In this document: positions 23,925 to 35,642 of the stretch, piece after piece
Layout: each line of letters starts with the position of its first letter
Position numbering within the stretch: the stretch's first letter is position 1
Source: Begonia masoniana
Taxonomy: Eukaryota > Streptophyta > Magnoliopsida > Cucurbitales > Begoniaceae
Length of the DNA stretch: 64,000 bases
Reading direction: 5' to 3'
Assembly (NCBI GenBank): GCA_022432975.1
Contig: CM039509.1
Coordinates: 8,309,043-8,373,042, forward strand
Notes under the pieces: model-generated
Told to the model about the DNA's origin: nothing
The model's database searches: none
What the model saw: only the letters and a program-made list of their open reading frames with translations
Translations under genes and position numbers: made by a program

Positions 23925-26900
23925 TTAGTTTTTCTCAACCCGAATTAAGCCTAGCCTTATTCTAATATTATTGAATGTCTTTTCATCCAAAGGCTTGGTA
24001 AAGATGTCAGCTAGTTGGTCTACTGAATTAACGAATTCTAAGGATATATCACCTCTTTGTACATGATCACGAATGAAGTGATATCTAACATCAATATGTT
24101 TGGTTCTAGAATGCTAAATAAGATTTTTTGAAATGTTAATTGCACTGGTGTTGTCACACCTAATAGGAATCCTATCATAGAATAGATTATAGTCCTCTAG
24201 AGTTTGCTTCATCCAAAGCATTTGTGCACAGCAACTGCCTGCAGCAATATATTCACTTTCTGCAGTTGACAATGCAACAGAATTTTGTTTCTTTGAGTAC
24301 CAGAAAACTAAGGATTCACCAAGGAACTGACATGTTCCGCTGGTGCTTTTCCTATCAACTAAACTTCCTGCATAATCGGAATCTGAATATCCTATCAGAT
24401 CAAAAGAAGTACCTTTAGGATACCGTAATCCTTAGTCAGGTGTCCCACTTAAATATTTAAAAATCCTTTTGACAGCAGTTAAGTGAGATTCTTTAGGAGC
24501 AGCTTGAAATCTAGCACAAAGACAAACACTAAAGAGTATATCTGGCCTACTTGCAGTCAGATATAACAAAGAACCAATCATACCACGATATTTCTTAATA
24601 TCCACATTTATTCCATGTTCATCTTTGTCCAATTTAGTAGTGGTACTCATGGGAGTTCTAGAGGATTTGACAGATTCTAAACCAAATTTCTTAAGGAGTT
24701 CCTTAATGTACTTTTCTTGACAGAAGAAAATTCCATCAGGAGATTGACTAATCTGGAATCCTAAGAAGAATTTTAACTCCCCCATCATACTCATTTCAAA
24801 TTCACTTTGCATGAGGGAGGAAAACTCATTACACATATTGACATTAGTAGATCCAAAAATAATGTCATCAACATAAATTTGTACTAACAGAATATCCTTA
24901 TCCTTTTGCATGGTAAATAGAGTTGAGTCAGTGTTACCCTTTTTGAAATTCCTTTCCTCAAGGAAGTTCCTCAGTCTATCATACCAAGCTCTAGGAGCCT
25001 GTTTGAGTCCATAAAGAGCCTTCTTAAGCCTATACACATAATCAGGTTTTGCAAAATCTTCAAATCCTAATGGCTGCTCTACATAAACTTCTTCCTGAAT
25101 ATAACCATTTAAGAAAGCACTCTTCACATCCATTTGGAAGAGTGTGAAGTTTTTGTAGCAAGTATAAGCTAGAAGCATCCTAATTGACTCTAATCTCGCA
25201 ACAGGTGCAAAGGTTTCCTCAAAATCTATTCCTTCTTCTTGATTGTAACCTTTAGCAACCAGTCTAGCCTTATTTCTAACCACAATCCCATTTTCATCTA
25301 ATTTGTTCTTGTAAACCCATTTAGTTCCAATAATGGGATGATCCTTAGGTCTTGGAACAAGTTCTCATACCTTGCTCCTTTCAAATTGATTTAACTCTTC
25401 TTGCATGGCCAAGATTCAATTTTCATCACCCTCGACTTCTTCAAATTTCTTAGGCTCTACTTGTGAAATAAATGCCACATTGGCACAGAGATTCCTAAGA
25501 GAAGCTCTAGTCTTAACTTCTAAAGAAGGGTCACCTAAAACTTCATCTATTGGATGATTTTTGACATATTTCCAATCTTTAGGAAGAGCAGGATTTTCAT
25601 CCTTGACAGGAACAATTTCTAGAGATGTAGAAGAAGGTTCTATTGGATTTTCTACTTGAGGAGGATCACTTGGTTTTTCTAAGGAAAGGGAATCTAGTTG
25701 ATTATCCAAAGAATCATCCTCATCCACATTGATTGTGGGTTGAGGGGACTCATCAAAGTTAACATGAACAGATTCCTCTACAACTAGAGTTCTTCTATTG
25801 AATACTCTATATGCTTTACTTGAAAGAGAATAACCAAGAAAAATTCCAAGATCATATTTGGAATCGAATTTTCCTAAGTTATCCTTAGTGTTGAGAATGA
25901 AGCATTTACTACCAAAAGCTCTAAAATACTTAACAGAAGGAGTTTTTCCACTCCAGAGCTCATATGGAGTTTTCTCAAGAATAGGTCTTATGGAGACCCG
26001 ATTAAGCACATAACAGGCTGTTGCAACAGCTTCAGCCCAGAAATACTTAGGAAGAGAATTCTCATTAAGCATAGTCCTAGCAAGCTCTTGGAGAGATCTA
26101 TTCTTCCTCTCAACAACACCATTTTGCTGAGGGGTCCTAGGAGAAGAGAAATTGTGCTCAATTCCATACTTGAGACACAAGAGTTTGAATTTTTCATTTT
26201 CAAATTCTCCACCATGATCACTACGAATAGCAATAATGGTGAGCTCCTTTTCATTTTGAACTCTTTTCCTAAAACTAGAAAAGGTATCAAAAGTCTCATC
26301 CTTTGACTTCAGAAAATGTACCCAGGTGAATCTAGAGAAGTCATCTACAATAACAAAAGCATAGAATTTGCCACCTAGGCTGGCTATATTGGAAGGACCG
26401 AAGAGGTCCATATGAAGGAGTTGGAGAGGCTTAGAAGTTGAAATTGCATTCTTCGATGCAAAGGAACTTTTGATCTGCTTACCCATTTGACAGGAATCAC
26501 AGACTTTATCCTTCACAAAGGATATCTTAGGGATTCCTCTAACTAAGTTCTCGTTAGTAATCCTAGCTAAGGTATCCATTCCTACGTGCCCTAATCTCCT
26601 ATGCCAGATCCAACTATCATTTGAAGAATTCACAGCAAAACATTTTTCATCAGACACAGTAATATCATCTAAGTCAATAATATAAATATTATCTTTCCTA
26701 TAGTCAGAAAACAGAATTTTGCCATTTGAAGCATCTTTAATTATGCAAGAATTTGACTTAAAAATCACTTTATATCCTTTATCACATAACTGGCTAATAC
26801 TAAGTAAATTATGCTTTAATCCATCAACTAATAAAACATTTTCAATAATAGGATTAATGCTGTCACCTATGTTGCCAATGCCAACAATTTTCCCTTTTTG

Positions 26901-27030
26901 GTTTCCACCAAAAGTAACACTTCCTTTCTTTTTGTTGACAACTGCAAACTTGGTTGAGTCTCCTGTCATATGCCTCGAGCATCCACTGTCGAGGTACCAC
27001 TAGTTCTTTCCAGGAGAGCACTCAACCTGC
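23925..27030 (-). pseudogene. SIRE-like pol: protease, integrase, reverse transcriptase, RNase H
   Basis: Minus-strand order: protease (LDSGCSRHMTG near 26990), integrase zinc finger (WIWHRRLGH, CDSCQMGK), integrase core (HMDLFGPS, DDFSRF, IRSDHGGEFEN, TPQQNGVVERKNR), reverse transcriptase ([37 protein letters not shown]), RNase H (YSDSDYAG, VALSTAESEYIAA) and the terminal TKHIDVRYHFIRDHV block. In-frame stops occur just before the protease motif, at 25416, near 25368, at 24432 and near 24118. Several fit TGG to TGA or CAG to TAG changes, as expected from cytosine deamination. The conserved motifs are otherwise intact. Confidence 0.9.
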
Positions 27031-27040
27031 AAAACAAAGA

Positions 27041-28624
27041 TCAGGTTGTCTTCTTAGGTACCCAAATCTTTTGGGTCCTAGTGTTAGGTCTGGTTCCCTT
27101 AGGAACCCATTTCAGTTTACTGCCAGATTTTATATTGTTTGATTTTAAGGGACACTCAAAGGATTTATGTCCTACTTCGTTACATGCATGACAAGTGGAC
27201 GGTTTAACAAAGAAATTCTTGAAAACTTTCCTTTTATTGAACTTATCATAACCTAAACCTGCCTTATCATGAGTAGCTCTATAATTTCCTATCAGCAGAG
27301 TTAGGTTTTTGCTACCATTTGAGAACCAAAAAACAAGTTTATTCAAAGACTCATTTTTCTTCTTAAGTTCTGAAACTTCCTTTTCATGCTGATTACACTC
27401 ATTGACATGCTTTTCTGACATACTGACATTTTCCTTTTTCAACAGATTGTATTTAGTTTTTAGCATGCCAAATTGTTTAACTAAATCATTAAATGCATCA
27501 ATTAATTCTCCATCATCATTATCGCTTTCACTATCACTTAAAGTAGTGGCAGAAGAAGGACTTACCTTATCCTCATGTGCCATGAAGCACAGGTTGGCTA
27601 CTTCCTCATCTTCTGAAGAGGAGGTGTCACCTTCAATGTCATCCCAAGTGGCCTTCATAGCCTTCTTCTTGAATTTCTTGGGATATTTCTTGGCCTGTGG
27701 ACAATCAGCCTTCATGTGACCCGGCTTTCCACATCCAAAGCATGTGATTTCCTTCTCCTTGTGAGATTTCTCAACCTTTGGAAATCTCCTTCCTTGCATT
27801 CTTTTTCTTTTGAGGAATTTGCTAAACCTCCTTGTAATGAGGGCAATATCCTCATCATCTTCTTCTTCTTCTTCTTCCTCAGATACATCTTGTTTACTGG
27901 AAGAGGCTTTCATAGCAATATCTTTTCTTTTTGTAGCCTCTTTATCCTTAATGTCTTCCTTCTCATTTGACCTCATTGTGATCTCATGTGTCATGAGAGA
28001 TCCAATGAGTTCCTCAAGTTTTAGAACCTTGAGATCCTTTGCTTCCTGTATAGCAGTCACCTTTGGCTGCCAGCTTCTTGGAAGACATCTGAGGATCTTC
28101 CTGACCTGTTCTTCACTAGAATAAGATTTACCAAGAGCTTTCAAACCATTAGTGATGTTAGTAAATCTTGTAAACATGGAAGAAACAGACTCATCCTTAG
28201 GCATAGAGAATAGTTCATACTCGTGTATGAGCATATTTAATTTACTCTCTTTCACTTGATTTGTGCCCTCGTGTGTGACCTCTAATAGGTGCCAAATCTC
28301 TTGAGCACTCTCACACCCTTGTACTCTATTAAATTCATCTCTATTCAGAGCACAGTATAGGGTGTTTATTGCCTTGGCATTCAGACTCAAGTTCCTCTTA
28401 TCTGTATCATTTAGTTCGTGTGAAGCTTTGGGAGTTCTAATGCCATTTTCTGTTTTAAAAGCTATGTATGGACCATTTTCTATATTATTCCATAATTCAT
28501 AGTCTACAGCTTGAATGAATATTCTCATTCTAGACTTCCAGTAAACATAATCACTACCATCAAAGAAAGGAGGTCTATTTGTAGCTTAACCTTTTACTTG
28601 TGTGAAGTTAGTGTTGAATGCCAT
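27041..28624 (-). pseudogene. SIRE-like gag, with early stop
   Basis: The gag frame opens with ATG at 28624 (MAFNTNFTQVKG). A TAA follows at codon 13 (28586-28588), then it runs open to 27041. It carries a copia gag core (WHLLEVTHEGTNQVKESKL), an acidic run, and two CCHC zinc knuckles (CFGCGKPGHMKADC and CHACNEVGHKSFEC). At the 3' end the frame stops after WVPKKTT; the pol frame resumes one base over, consistent with loss of one A near 27047. Confidence 0.88.
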
Positions 28625-28674
28625 TGTAAATATATATCACAGTGTTTAAATACAACTTAGACAAAGATAACCTC

Positions 28675-28686
28675 GCTCTGATACCA
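28675..28686 (-). promoter_or_regulatory. Primer-binding site of the SIRE-like element
   Basis: Minus-strand TGGTATCAGAGC, a perfect match to the complement of plant initiator tRNA-Met, two bases inside the LTR. Confidence 0.9.
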
Positions 28687-28688
28687 AT

Positions 28689-31638
28689 TGTAGGATCGAG
28701 ATTGTCTAAGAGGGGGGTGAATTAGACCTTTTTTTTTTTTAAATTTTACTTAACACTAATAGTAAGTGAATCAAAGCAGATATAAAAGAGAGAGTAAGAG
28801 AAAAATGACACCAGTAATTTTTACGTGGTTCGGCTCAACCCAGCCTACATCCACGCTTCAAGTTTCACCCCTTGAAGATCCTTAACCTTCTCCTCGAGAA
28901 TAAACAGATCGAAATTCCAGGCTCCGATCAACTGCCTTTACAAATCTGGATTGAACTTGACGGGCGTCAATCCACTGCCTTTACAGATTTTGAGTGTGTA
29001 ATAATATATCACAATCTAAACTCTCTCAAAAATAATTCTCAAGTTTTGGGTTCGAGAGAAGTAGATGAAAATACAGAGTATGAATATTTTGCAGATTAGG
29101 GCTCAGGAATTCAATTTGCAAAAAGTTGTATCTTCGTGCTCTAACCTCGGCTTAAATACTCTGTCTTCATAATCGGCTTGACTTCAATGCTCCTTATCCA
29201 ATAATAGAAACTTTGTTACTGTTGAAGCAGCTTTCGTACAATTTCAGGTAGCCGTTGCCGTCTGTAGTTGCAAGTCGTCGTCGCCATTAAAGTTCTGGAG
29301 TTAATGCTGAAAACGACATCACTGTAGCTTCGCGGCTATTTTAAAATCTGGCGGAAGATCACCGGTTTAAACAACTTCAAAACAGATCGCCACGTCATCG
29401 GCATATGTATCTTCAATGCCATCGGTAGATGTAACACGAATAAGCTATCGGCATGAGCAAGCTTTGAACTTCATCGGCATAATGCATCTTGAAACTTCAT
29501 CAACAGATGTATTCTGAAAAGCCATCGGCAGATGCACCTTGAAAGATCATCGGCAGGAACAGCTTGAAAGTGCTATCGGCAGATGCAGCTTGAAAGGCCA
29601 TCGGCAGATGCAGCTTGAAAGCCATCGAAAGATGCATCTCAAAAGTTATCGGCAGATGAGGGCTTTGAATTCCATCGGTAGATGCACCTTGAAAAATTGT
29701 CGGCAGATGCATGTTGAACTTCATCGGCTTGATGACTCCATCGGCAGATGCAAGTTGATATGTCATCGGCAGATGCAGGCTTTGGAGACCATCGGCAGAT
29801 GCACGCCTTGTTCTCTATCGGCAGATGTGTTTTCTTGTACTGTATCGGCAGATGCACGCCTTGTTCTCTATCGGCAGATGTGTTTTCTTGTACTGTATCG
29901 GCAGATGCACGCCTTGTTCTCTATCGGCAGATGTGTTTTCTTGTACTGTATCGGCAGATGCACGCCTTGTTCTCTATCGGCAGATGTGTTTTCTTGTACT
30001 GTATCGGCAGATGCACGCCTTGTTCTCTATCGGCAGATGTGTTTTCTTGTACTGTATCGGCAGATGCACGCCTTGTTCTCTATCGGCAGATGTGTTTTCT
30101 TGTACTGTATCGGCAGATGCACGCCTTGTTCTCTATCGGCAGATGTGTTTTCTTGTACTGTATCGGCAGATGCACGCCTTGTTCTCTATCGGCAGATGTG
30201 TTTTCTTGTACTGTATCGGCAGATGCACGCCTTGTTCTCTATCGGCAGATGCACGCCTTGTTCTCTATCGGCAGATGTGTTTTCTTGTACTGTATCGGCA
30301 GATGCACGCCTTGTTCTCTATCGGCAGATGTGTTTTCTTGTACTGTATCGGCAGATGCACGCCTTGTTCTCTATCGGCAGATGCACGCCTTGTTCTCTAT
30401 CGGCAGATGCACGCCTTGTTCTCTATCGGCAGATGTGTTTTCTTGTACTGTATCGGCAGATGCACGCCTTGTTCTCTATCGGCAGATGTGTTTTCTTGTA
30501 CTGTATCGGCAGATGCACGCCTTGTTCTCTATCGGCAGATGTGTTTTCTTGTACTGTATCGGCAGATGCACGCCTTGTTCTCTATCGGCAGATGTGTTTT
30601 CTTGTACTGTATCGGCAGATGCACGCCTTGTTCTCTATCGGCAGATGTGTTTTCTTGTACTGTATCGGCAGATGCACGCCTTGTTCTCTATCGGCAGATG
30701 CACGCCTTGTTCTCTATCGGCAGATGTGTTTTCTTGTACTGTATCGGCAGATGCACGCCTTGTTCTCTATCGGCAGATGTGTTTTCTTGTACTGTATCGG
30801 CAGATGCACGCCTTGTTCTCTATCGGCAGATGTGTTTTCTTGTACTGTATCGGCAGATGCACGCCTTGTTCTCTATCGGCAGATGTGTTTTCTTGTACTG
30901 TATCGGCAGATGCACGCCTTGTTCTCTATCGGCAGATGTGTTTTCTTGTACTGTATCGGCAGATGCACGCCTTGTTCTCTATCGGCAGATGCACGCCTTG
31001 TTCTCTATCGGCAGATGTGTTTTCTTGTACTGTATCGGCAGATGCACGCCTTGTTCTCTATCGGCAGATGCACGCCTTGTTCTCTATCGGCAGATGTGTT
31101 TTCTTGTACTGTATCGGCAGATGCACGCCTTGTTCTCTATCGGCAGATGCACGCCTTGTTCTCTATCGGCAGATGTGTTTTCTTGTACTGTATCGGCAGA
31201 TGCACGCCTTGTTCTCTATCGGCAGATGTGTTTTCTTGTACTGTATCGGCAGATGCACGCCTTGTTCTCTATCGGCAGATGCACGCCTTGTTCTCTATCG
31301 GCAGATGTGTTTTCTTGTACTGTATCGGCAGATGCACGCCTTGTTCTCTATCGGCAGATGCACGCCTTGTTCTCTATCGGCAGATGTGTTTTCTTGTACT
31401 GTATCGGCAGATGCACGCCTTGTTCTCTATCGGCAGATGCACGCCTTGTTCTCTATCGGCAGATGTGTTTTCTTGTACTGTATCGGCAGATGCACGCCTT
31501 GTTCTCTATCGGCAGATGCACGCCTTGTTCTCTATCGGCAGATGCAGCTAACAAATCAACATAATTCAAACTATTTACTTATCATTAAAAAAGCATCATC
31601 AAAAACATATTTAGACTTAAACTCTATTTAAGTCAACA
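28689..31638 (-). repeat. 5' LTR (element sense) of the SIRE-like element, expanded to 2.95 kb
   Basis: Nearly identical to 19745-21104 outside its motif region. It carries the 66-unit array (29790-31545) and a deletion of about 100 bp just after the array. In element sense the array lies near the start of U3, upstream of the expected transcription start. Confidence 0.92.
29790..31545. repeat. Two-monomer minisatellite, 66 units, inside the SIRE-like LTR
   Basis: Monomer A (26 bp) begins ATCGGCAGATGCACGCC; monomer B (27 bp) begins ATCGGCAGATGTGTTTTC. I count 39 A and 27 B with no visible base differences between copies of a type. B never follows B. The left half is mostly A-B (53 bp); the right end is mostly A-A-B (79 bp). 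All three plus-strand frames are open across it because the 53-bp period is not a multiple of three and neither monomer holds a stop. It is not protein coding. Confidence 0.95.
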
Positions 31639-31643
31639 CAAAA

Positions 31644-34440
31644 TCCATCGTAATGTCTTCAAATGGCCACTCCAAATATACCATTTTGAATAGTCTAGCA
31701 CGTTTCTATTGTTTAGCCTCAGACCATAGATAAGTCAAAGTTCAACCATATATCATACCACTATATTCAGTTCCATGGCAATCCATTCAAAATTTGACTA
31801 CATTAACAATGTCATTTGATCTCATAATTTTGTCCTTGCAAAATATAAATGCACCAACTCAACTTTCTCATCTTACATTACTCAACTGACCAAATATTTG
31901 GTTAAATTCATGATTAAGTATTTCCTTGATATGTCGCAAAATAGTAGGAGCTATATTAAATTACATACAAAAACCATCAGATCAATGATTCAACCTCTCA
32001 CTTCTAGGTCTTGTCAAAAGACGCTCTCAATCTTTTCACCCTGAATATAAAATAAAGTCTTTAGGGTGTCAACCAAAACACTGTCATATCATTAACTCAC
32101 CAGTATGACTTTTCAAGATAAAATTACAACTAAATTTATATAATCAAACTTTCCCTTTTATATGAGATTCTAATCACGTTGACTAAAGTGATATACATAT
32201 TTAAATGACATATAAACGAACTTATTTTCACACCTTACGAAAAATTTGTCACATGGAGACAAAAGATTGTTAAGATCAACCGTAATCCATAAGTGGTGTA
32301 AGTTCACTTTTAATACCTCAATCTTCACAATACTTATACATGAACTCTACAAGGATGTATTATCACACGTTCAAAATGTACAACTCGTGCATCTAAATAA
32401 ATCTCTTTTCTCAATCACTGTCAACTTAGGTGTCAGTCTCAATCCGTGTCTAACTTTTAAGGTTGACAAATTCCTTCATTTCAAACATTCTCAACATTCT
32501 TTACTGTAAAAGGAGTCAAAAGATTGACCATAGAAGACAAATGTCATTGCCTCAACAATAACAACAACAACAACTAGCTAATTCTCAAAAATTTCAAACA
32601 TCAATAATATTCTTTGGTTGCTCCCAATCCAACACTGTCACAAACTAAGCTTGATCCAATGAAAGGTCACCTTAAGTAACATTGTCTATTAATTATTTAA
32701 CATTAGTAATCCAAAAGCAACATTTCTTTCATTGAGTATATAACCGAAGATTTTTACATTCTCACAACACAGTTTTTAAATGTTTAGTGCTCAACATAAG
32801 TCTTAACATGACCAATATGGAACTCAAACCCTTTACATAAGTGGCATCTGCAAGTCCAACATCAAATACTCCAAAAACAATAGAATAGATTTCTTAACAT
32901 TCTCCTCTGATATACCAATCTATGGTAACATTAATCTAACACCTGACAATCAAATTCAGTTACGTCAACGATAATGTCTCTAATTGAATCATAAAGGTAC
33001 ATCTCACGGTGCAGTACCCATGCAAGCCCAACGCTATAAATCATTCCATTTTGTACGCAGACTTCTTCACTAAACTGAAATTATTATTAATAGAGTATAA
33101 GAAATTGGAGCAATGGTAGATTCAAATTAATGCAACATAATGACATATAAATCTCGTGGTCGGGTGGTAACCCGGGCATATCCTCAAGAACAGATGTCAG
33201 AACACATGATTACAACCGACAAATCTAGATACCTCTTCACTGTCACATGGTCACCACTAATAAAAGAAGCACACCACCAAAATGCTTTAATCTTCTACAC
33301 TCGTTACATAAGCCAATAATATAATGTCAATATAAGGCTAGCACCATGTGTTTGTCCAATGTTCACTTAACAAGCCCACAAACATGGTTAACAAGAATCA
33401 TTATGAAATAATTTTCGTACACACATGGTGACTACCAAAACACTTCAACAAAAAAAATGTTGAAATTGGTGTTAACAAAAGAATTTTGTAAAGTCCAACC
33501 TCACTCAACTTGTGAAAATAAATAGTTGTACTAGGAACAACGCATCAACCACACTAATCATAGAAGTTAACCCTTTAACTATATAAGCATGTCCAAAAAG
33601 TCCATCTTCTATGACTCTTAATATTCATCATAATAGACCATTTCCAATCATCTCTCTTCTTATACTTATTTAAACAATTTCTAAAGTCAAATTCTTTATA
33701 CTTTGAACAACAAAATAGAACCAGACTATATCCTCGTTAGTCATAAACAGATTTTATTACTCTAATACTTTTTAAACTTATCATTAATTTATCGCAACCA
33801 ACACCTTAATACCACAAGACAACTCTATAATTTGACAATTTTTTTCTAAAAATAAAGGTTCTCTCATAACAATCTTGATCCAAGAATCTTTAACCACTTC
33901 AACAGAGACCTATCCTTGAGCCGAAACACACAAAATGAAGACATATTAAAAACGTTCACCCATATTTTCTTGAACCGAAAATATACGTACAATTCGTCTT
34001 TGAATTAAAATTTACGAACAACAATCCCTAACTCGGACTAAAGAATTCCCAGTAAGACAATATAAGTCTTGAATTTTCTAGAAGAGACCAATACTTATAT
34101 CATAAGATGTATTTCTTATTTTTCAGATAATCTCAAAGGTTCACAAACTAATCCAAAAGAGTTCTAATCCTCTTATTCCATCCCTTATATCAATTTACGA
34201 AGCATACACTTACCGCTTCTCCATTAATTTCCAACTACTCTAAACCACATATGCACGTATATGAAATATCCTCATTCTCTAGCGAACAACCTCGAGATGC
34301 TTTCCAAATAGCATATTTGACCTAATCAGCCTTTGTATCACATCCTTAGGCACAAGAATAATTCTCGTATATCATCACATCATCTATCTTATAAGTGTCA
34401 CTTTTCAAGATGGGCAACCTGGCTTTGATACCATTTTTTC
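31644..34440 (-). pseudogene. Decayed gypsy pol internal region
   Basis: The remainder of the gypsy element on the other side of the SIRE-like insertion. No long frame survives. Near 33160-33200 the minus strand still encodes EDMPGLPPDHEI, the conserved start of plant gypsy reverse transcriptase. The rest is A/T-rich and heavily mutated. Confidence 0.6.
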
Positions 34441-35514
34441 TGTCACGCCCCAAAGGGGACTCGCAACAGAACGGGGAACGACCCGGCCCAAAAAGAACTA
34501 TATCGTCCGACCCTTAACACCAAATTTCACTAATCGCAACGGAATATTAACCGATTAAGATAAGTCAAGACCCAGACAGATAAATAAACAGGTCCAACAA
34601 GTGACACCAGATGATATAATGATATATGTCCAAATAAAATAACACATGTGAATTAAATACAACAAAGCTTACACATCCACAGTAGTGTCTCACCTTAAAA
34701 ATATAAGATACGTCCTCAAGAAAAATTTATTAAAATAGGAAATTTCTATAAAGTGATTGTTCCCGTGCTGATAATCAAGTTCTCCTTTATTGAATCCTTA
34801 AAAATACAGTGCCCCTTTTACTAATGAAACTGATGGAAGAGTTTCCGTCAAATGTCTTCGATTGTTTAACAACAAAAGAAATCCCAAATTTAAGTTTAAC
34901 CCAGCAGACCAAGGGAAAAGATCACAACAATCTAACTCAAACAAATCAATTCCTAATCTGGGTTTTTATGTAATCGACAGAGACTAGGGGATTACCTCTG
35001 AAAGTTGAGAGATTCGTCAAGGTTGAAGAGTCAAAAATTAGATTTGGCAAAGGTTGATTTCACTCCCTCTGTTTTCCTCTTCTTTAAAAAGAACCAAAAT
35101 CATTTAATTAACAATAGAACAATTCATTCAACTGAAAACCTACAGGGAGAAAACAATGGAACGAAAGGGAAATCACTCACCTATTTTTCGAGCACTTCGT
35201 TTGACAAGGGTTGAAGAGAAGAAGACAATGAGCGTTTTGAAACCAAAATCGTCGGAATCGGAAATTAAGTCGTCGCCGATCGGTTCCCTCTCCCTATTCT
35301 GCGTGCGGCGTTCTCAATAGGTGAAGGAGTCTCTGGCGTTTTCACAGAAAGAGTTTTATGAAAGGTAGGTTTATAAGGGTAAGTCAATGGTTGTACACGT
35401 GGCTTTAATTAGAGAGGAAAAGAACGAAATAAATAAATAAATAAATAAACTTTACCTTTTTCTTCTCTTATCTCTCTGGCGCTTCACTCCCCATCTCAGA
35501 TGGCGGATTCCACA
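34441..35514 (-). repeat. Gypsy 5' LTR (element sense), internally deleted
   Basis: Partner of 17348-19123. It lacks about 0.7 kb in the middle. The primer-binding site on the minus strand (TGGTATCAAAGCC) lies just left at about 34420-34433. Confidence 0.88.
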
Positions 35515-35642
35515 ATAACACTTAAAGTTGGCATGTTTTCTGGACTTCCTCTTATTTCGATTTCTATTACCTGGACTTTTACTTTAACTTCTGCCCCTAT
35601 TTTCAACATTCAGAGCTGAACATGTCAATGTTTCACCAGAAT
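35515..35642 (-). pseudogene. Copia gag basic region between two insertions
   Basis: The short strip of 266-bp-LTR copia gag between the gypsy element and the solo LTR. The minus strand reads ALNVENRGRS, a stop, then a basic RNRNKRKSRK stretch leading to the zinc knuckle at 17142-17347. Confidence 0.75.

Larger units (their letters stand above)
19745..31638 (-). mobile_element. SIRE/Maximus-like Ty1/copia element, complete but inactive (11.9 kb)
   Basis: LTRs lie at 19745-21104 (1360 bp) and 28689-31638 (2950 bp), both starting TGTAGGATCGAGATTG and ending AAGTCAACA, flanked by the identical duplication CAAAA (19740-19744 and 31639-31643). A perfect initiator tRNA-Met primer-binding site adjoins the right LTR and a polypurine tract adjoins the left, so it reads on the minus strand. 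Order in element sense: LTR, gag, pol, extra ORF, LTR. Stops in gag and pol and a one-base loss at the gag-pol join make it inactive. The length difference between LTRs is mainly a minisatellite expansion. It is the innermost insertion of the nest. Confidence 0.95.
17348..35514 (-). mobile_element. Ty3/gypsy element inserted in the copia gag, itself interrupted
   Basis: LTRs lie at 17348-19123 and 34441-35514 (TATCACGCCCC or TGTCACGCCCC starts, GGCGGATTCCACA ends). They are flanked by the identical duplication ATAAC (17343-17347 and 35515-35519). A polypurine tract (minus strand TAAGTGGGGGAGAA) adjoins the left LTR and a TGGTATCAAAGCC primer-binding site adjoins the right LTR, so it reads on the minus strand. 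The right LTR lacks about 0.7 kb that the left retains (between 17711 and 18412), with short AATA repeats at the break. After removing the SIRE-like insert, about 6.3 kb remains. Confidence 0.92.

Noticed and set aside
29790..31545. CRISPR-like array of regular short repeats
   Set aside because: The sequence is plant nuclear, there are only two 'spacer' types, and it sits in an LTR without cas genes.
29539..31631. Three overlapping long open frames (up to 670 residues) with repeats such as SIGRC and LSADVFSCTV
   Set aside because: They are read-through of the stop-free minisatellite in all three frames. The 53-bp period forces the same peptides in each. It lies in an LTR.
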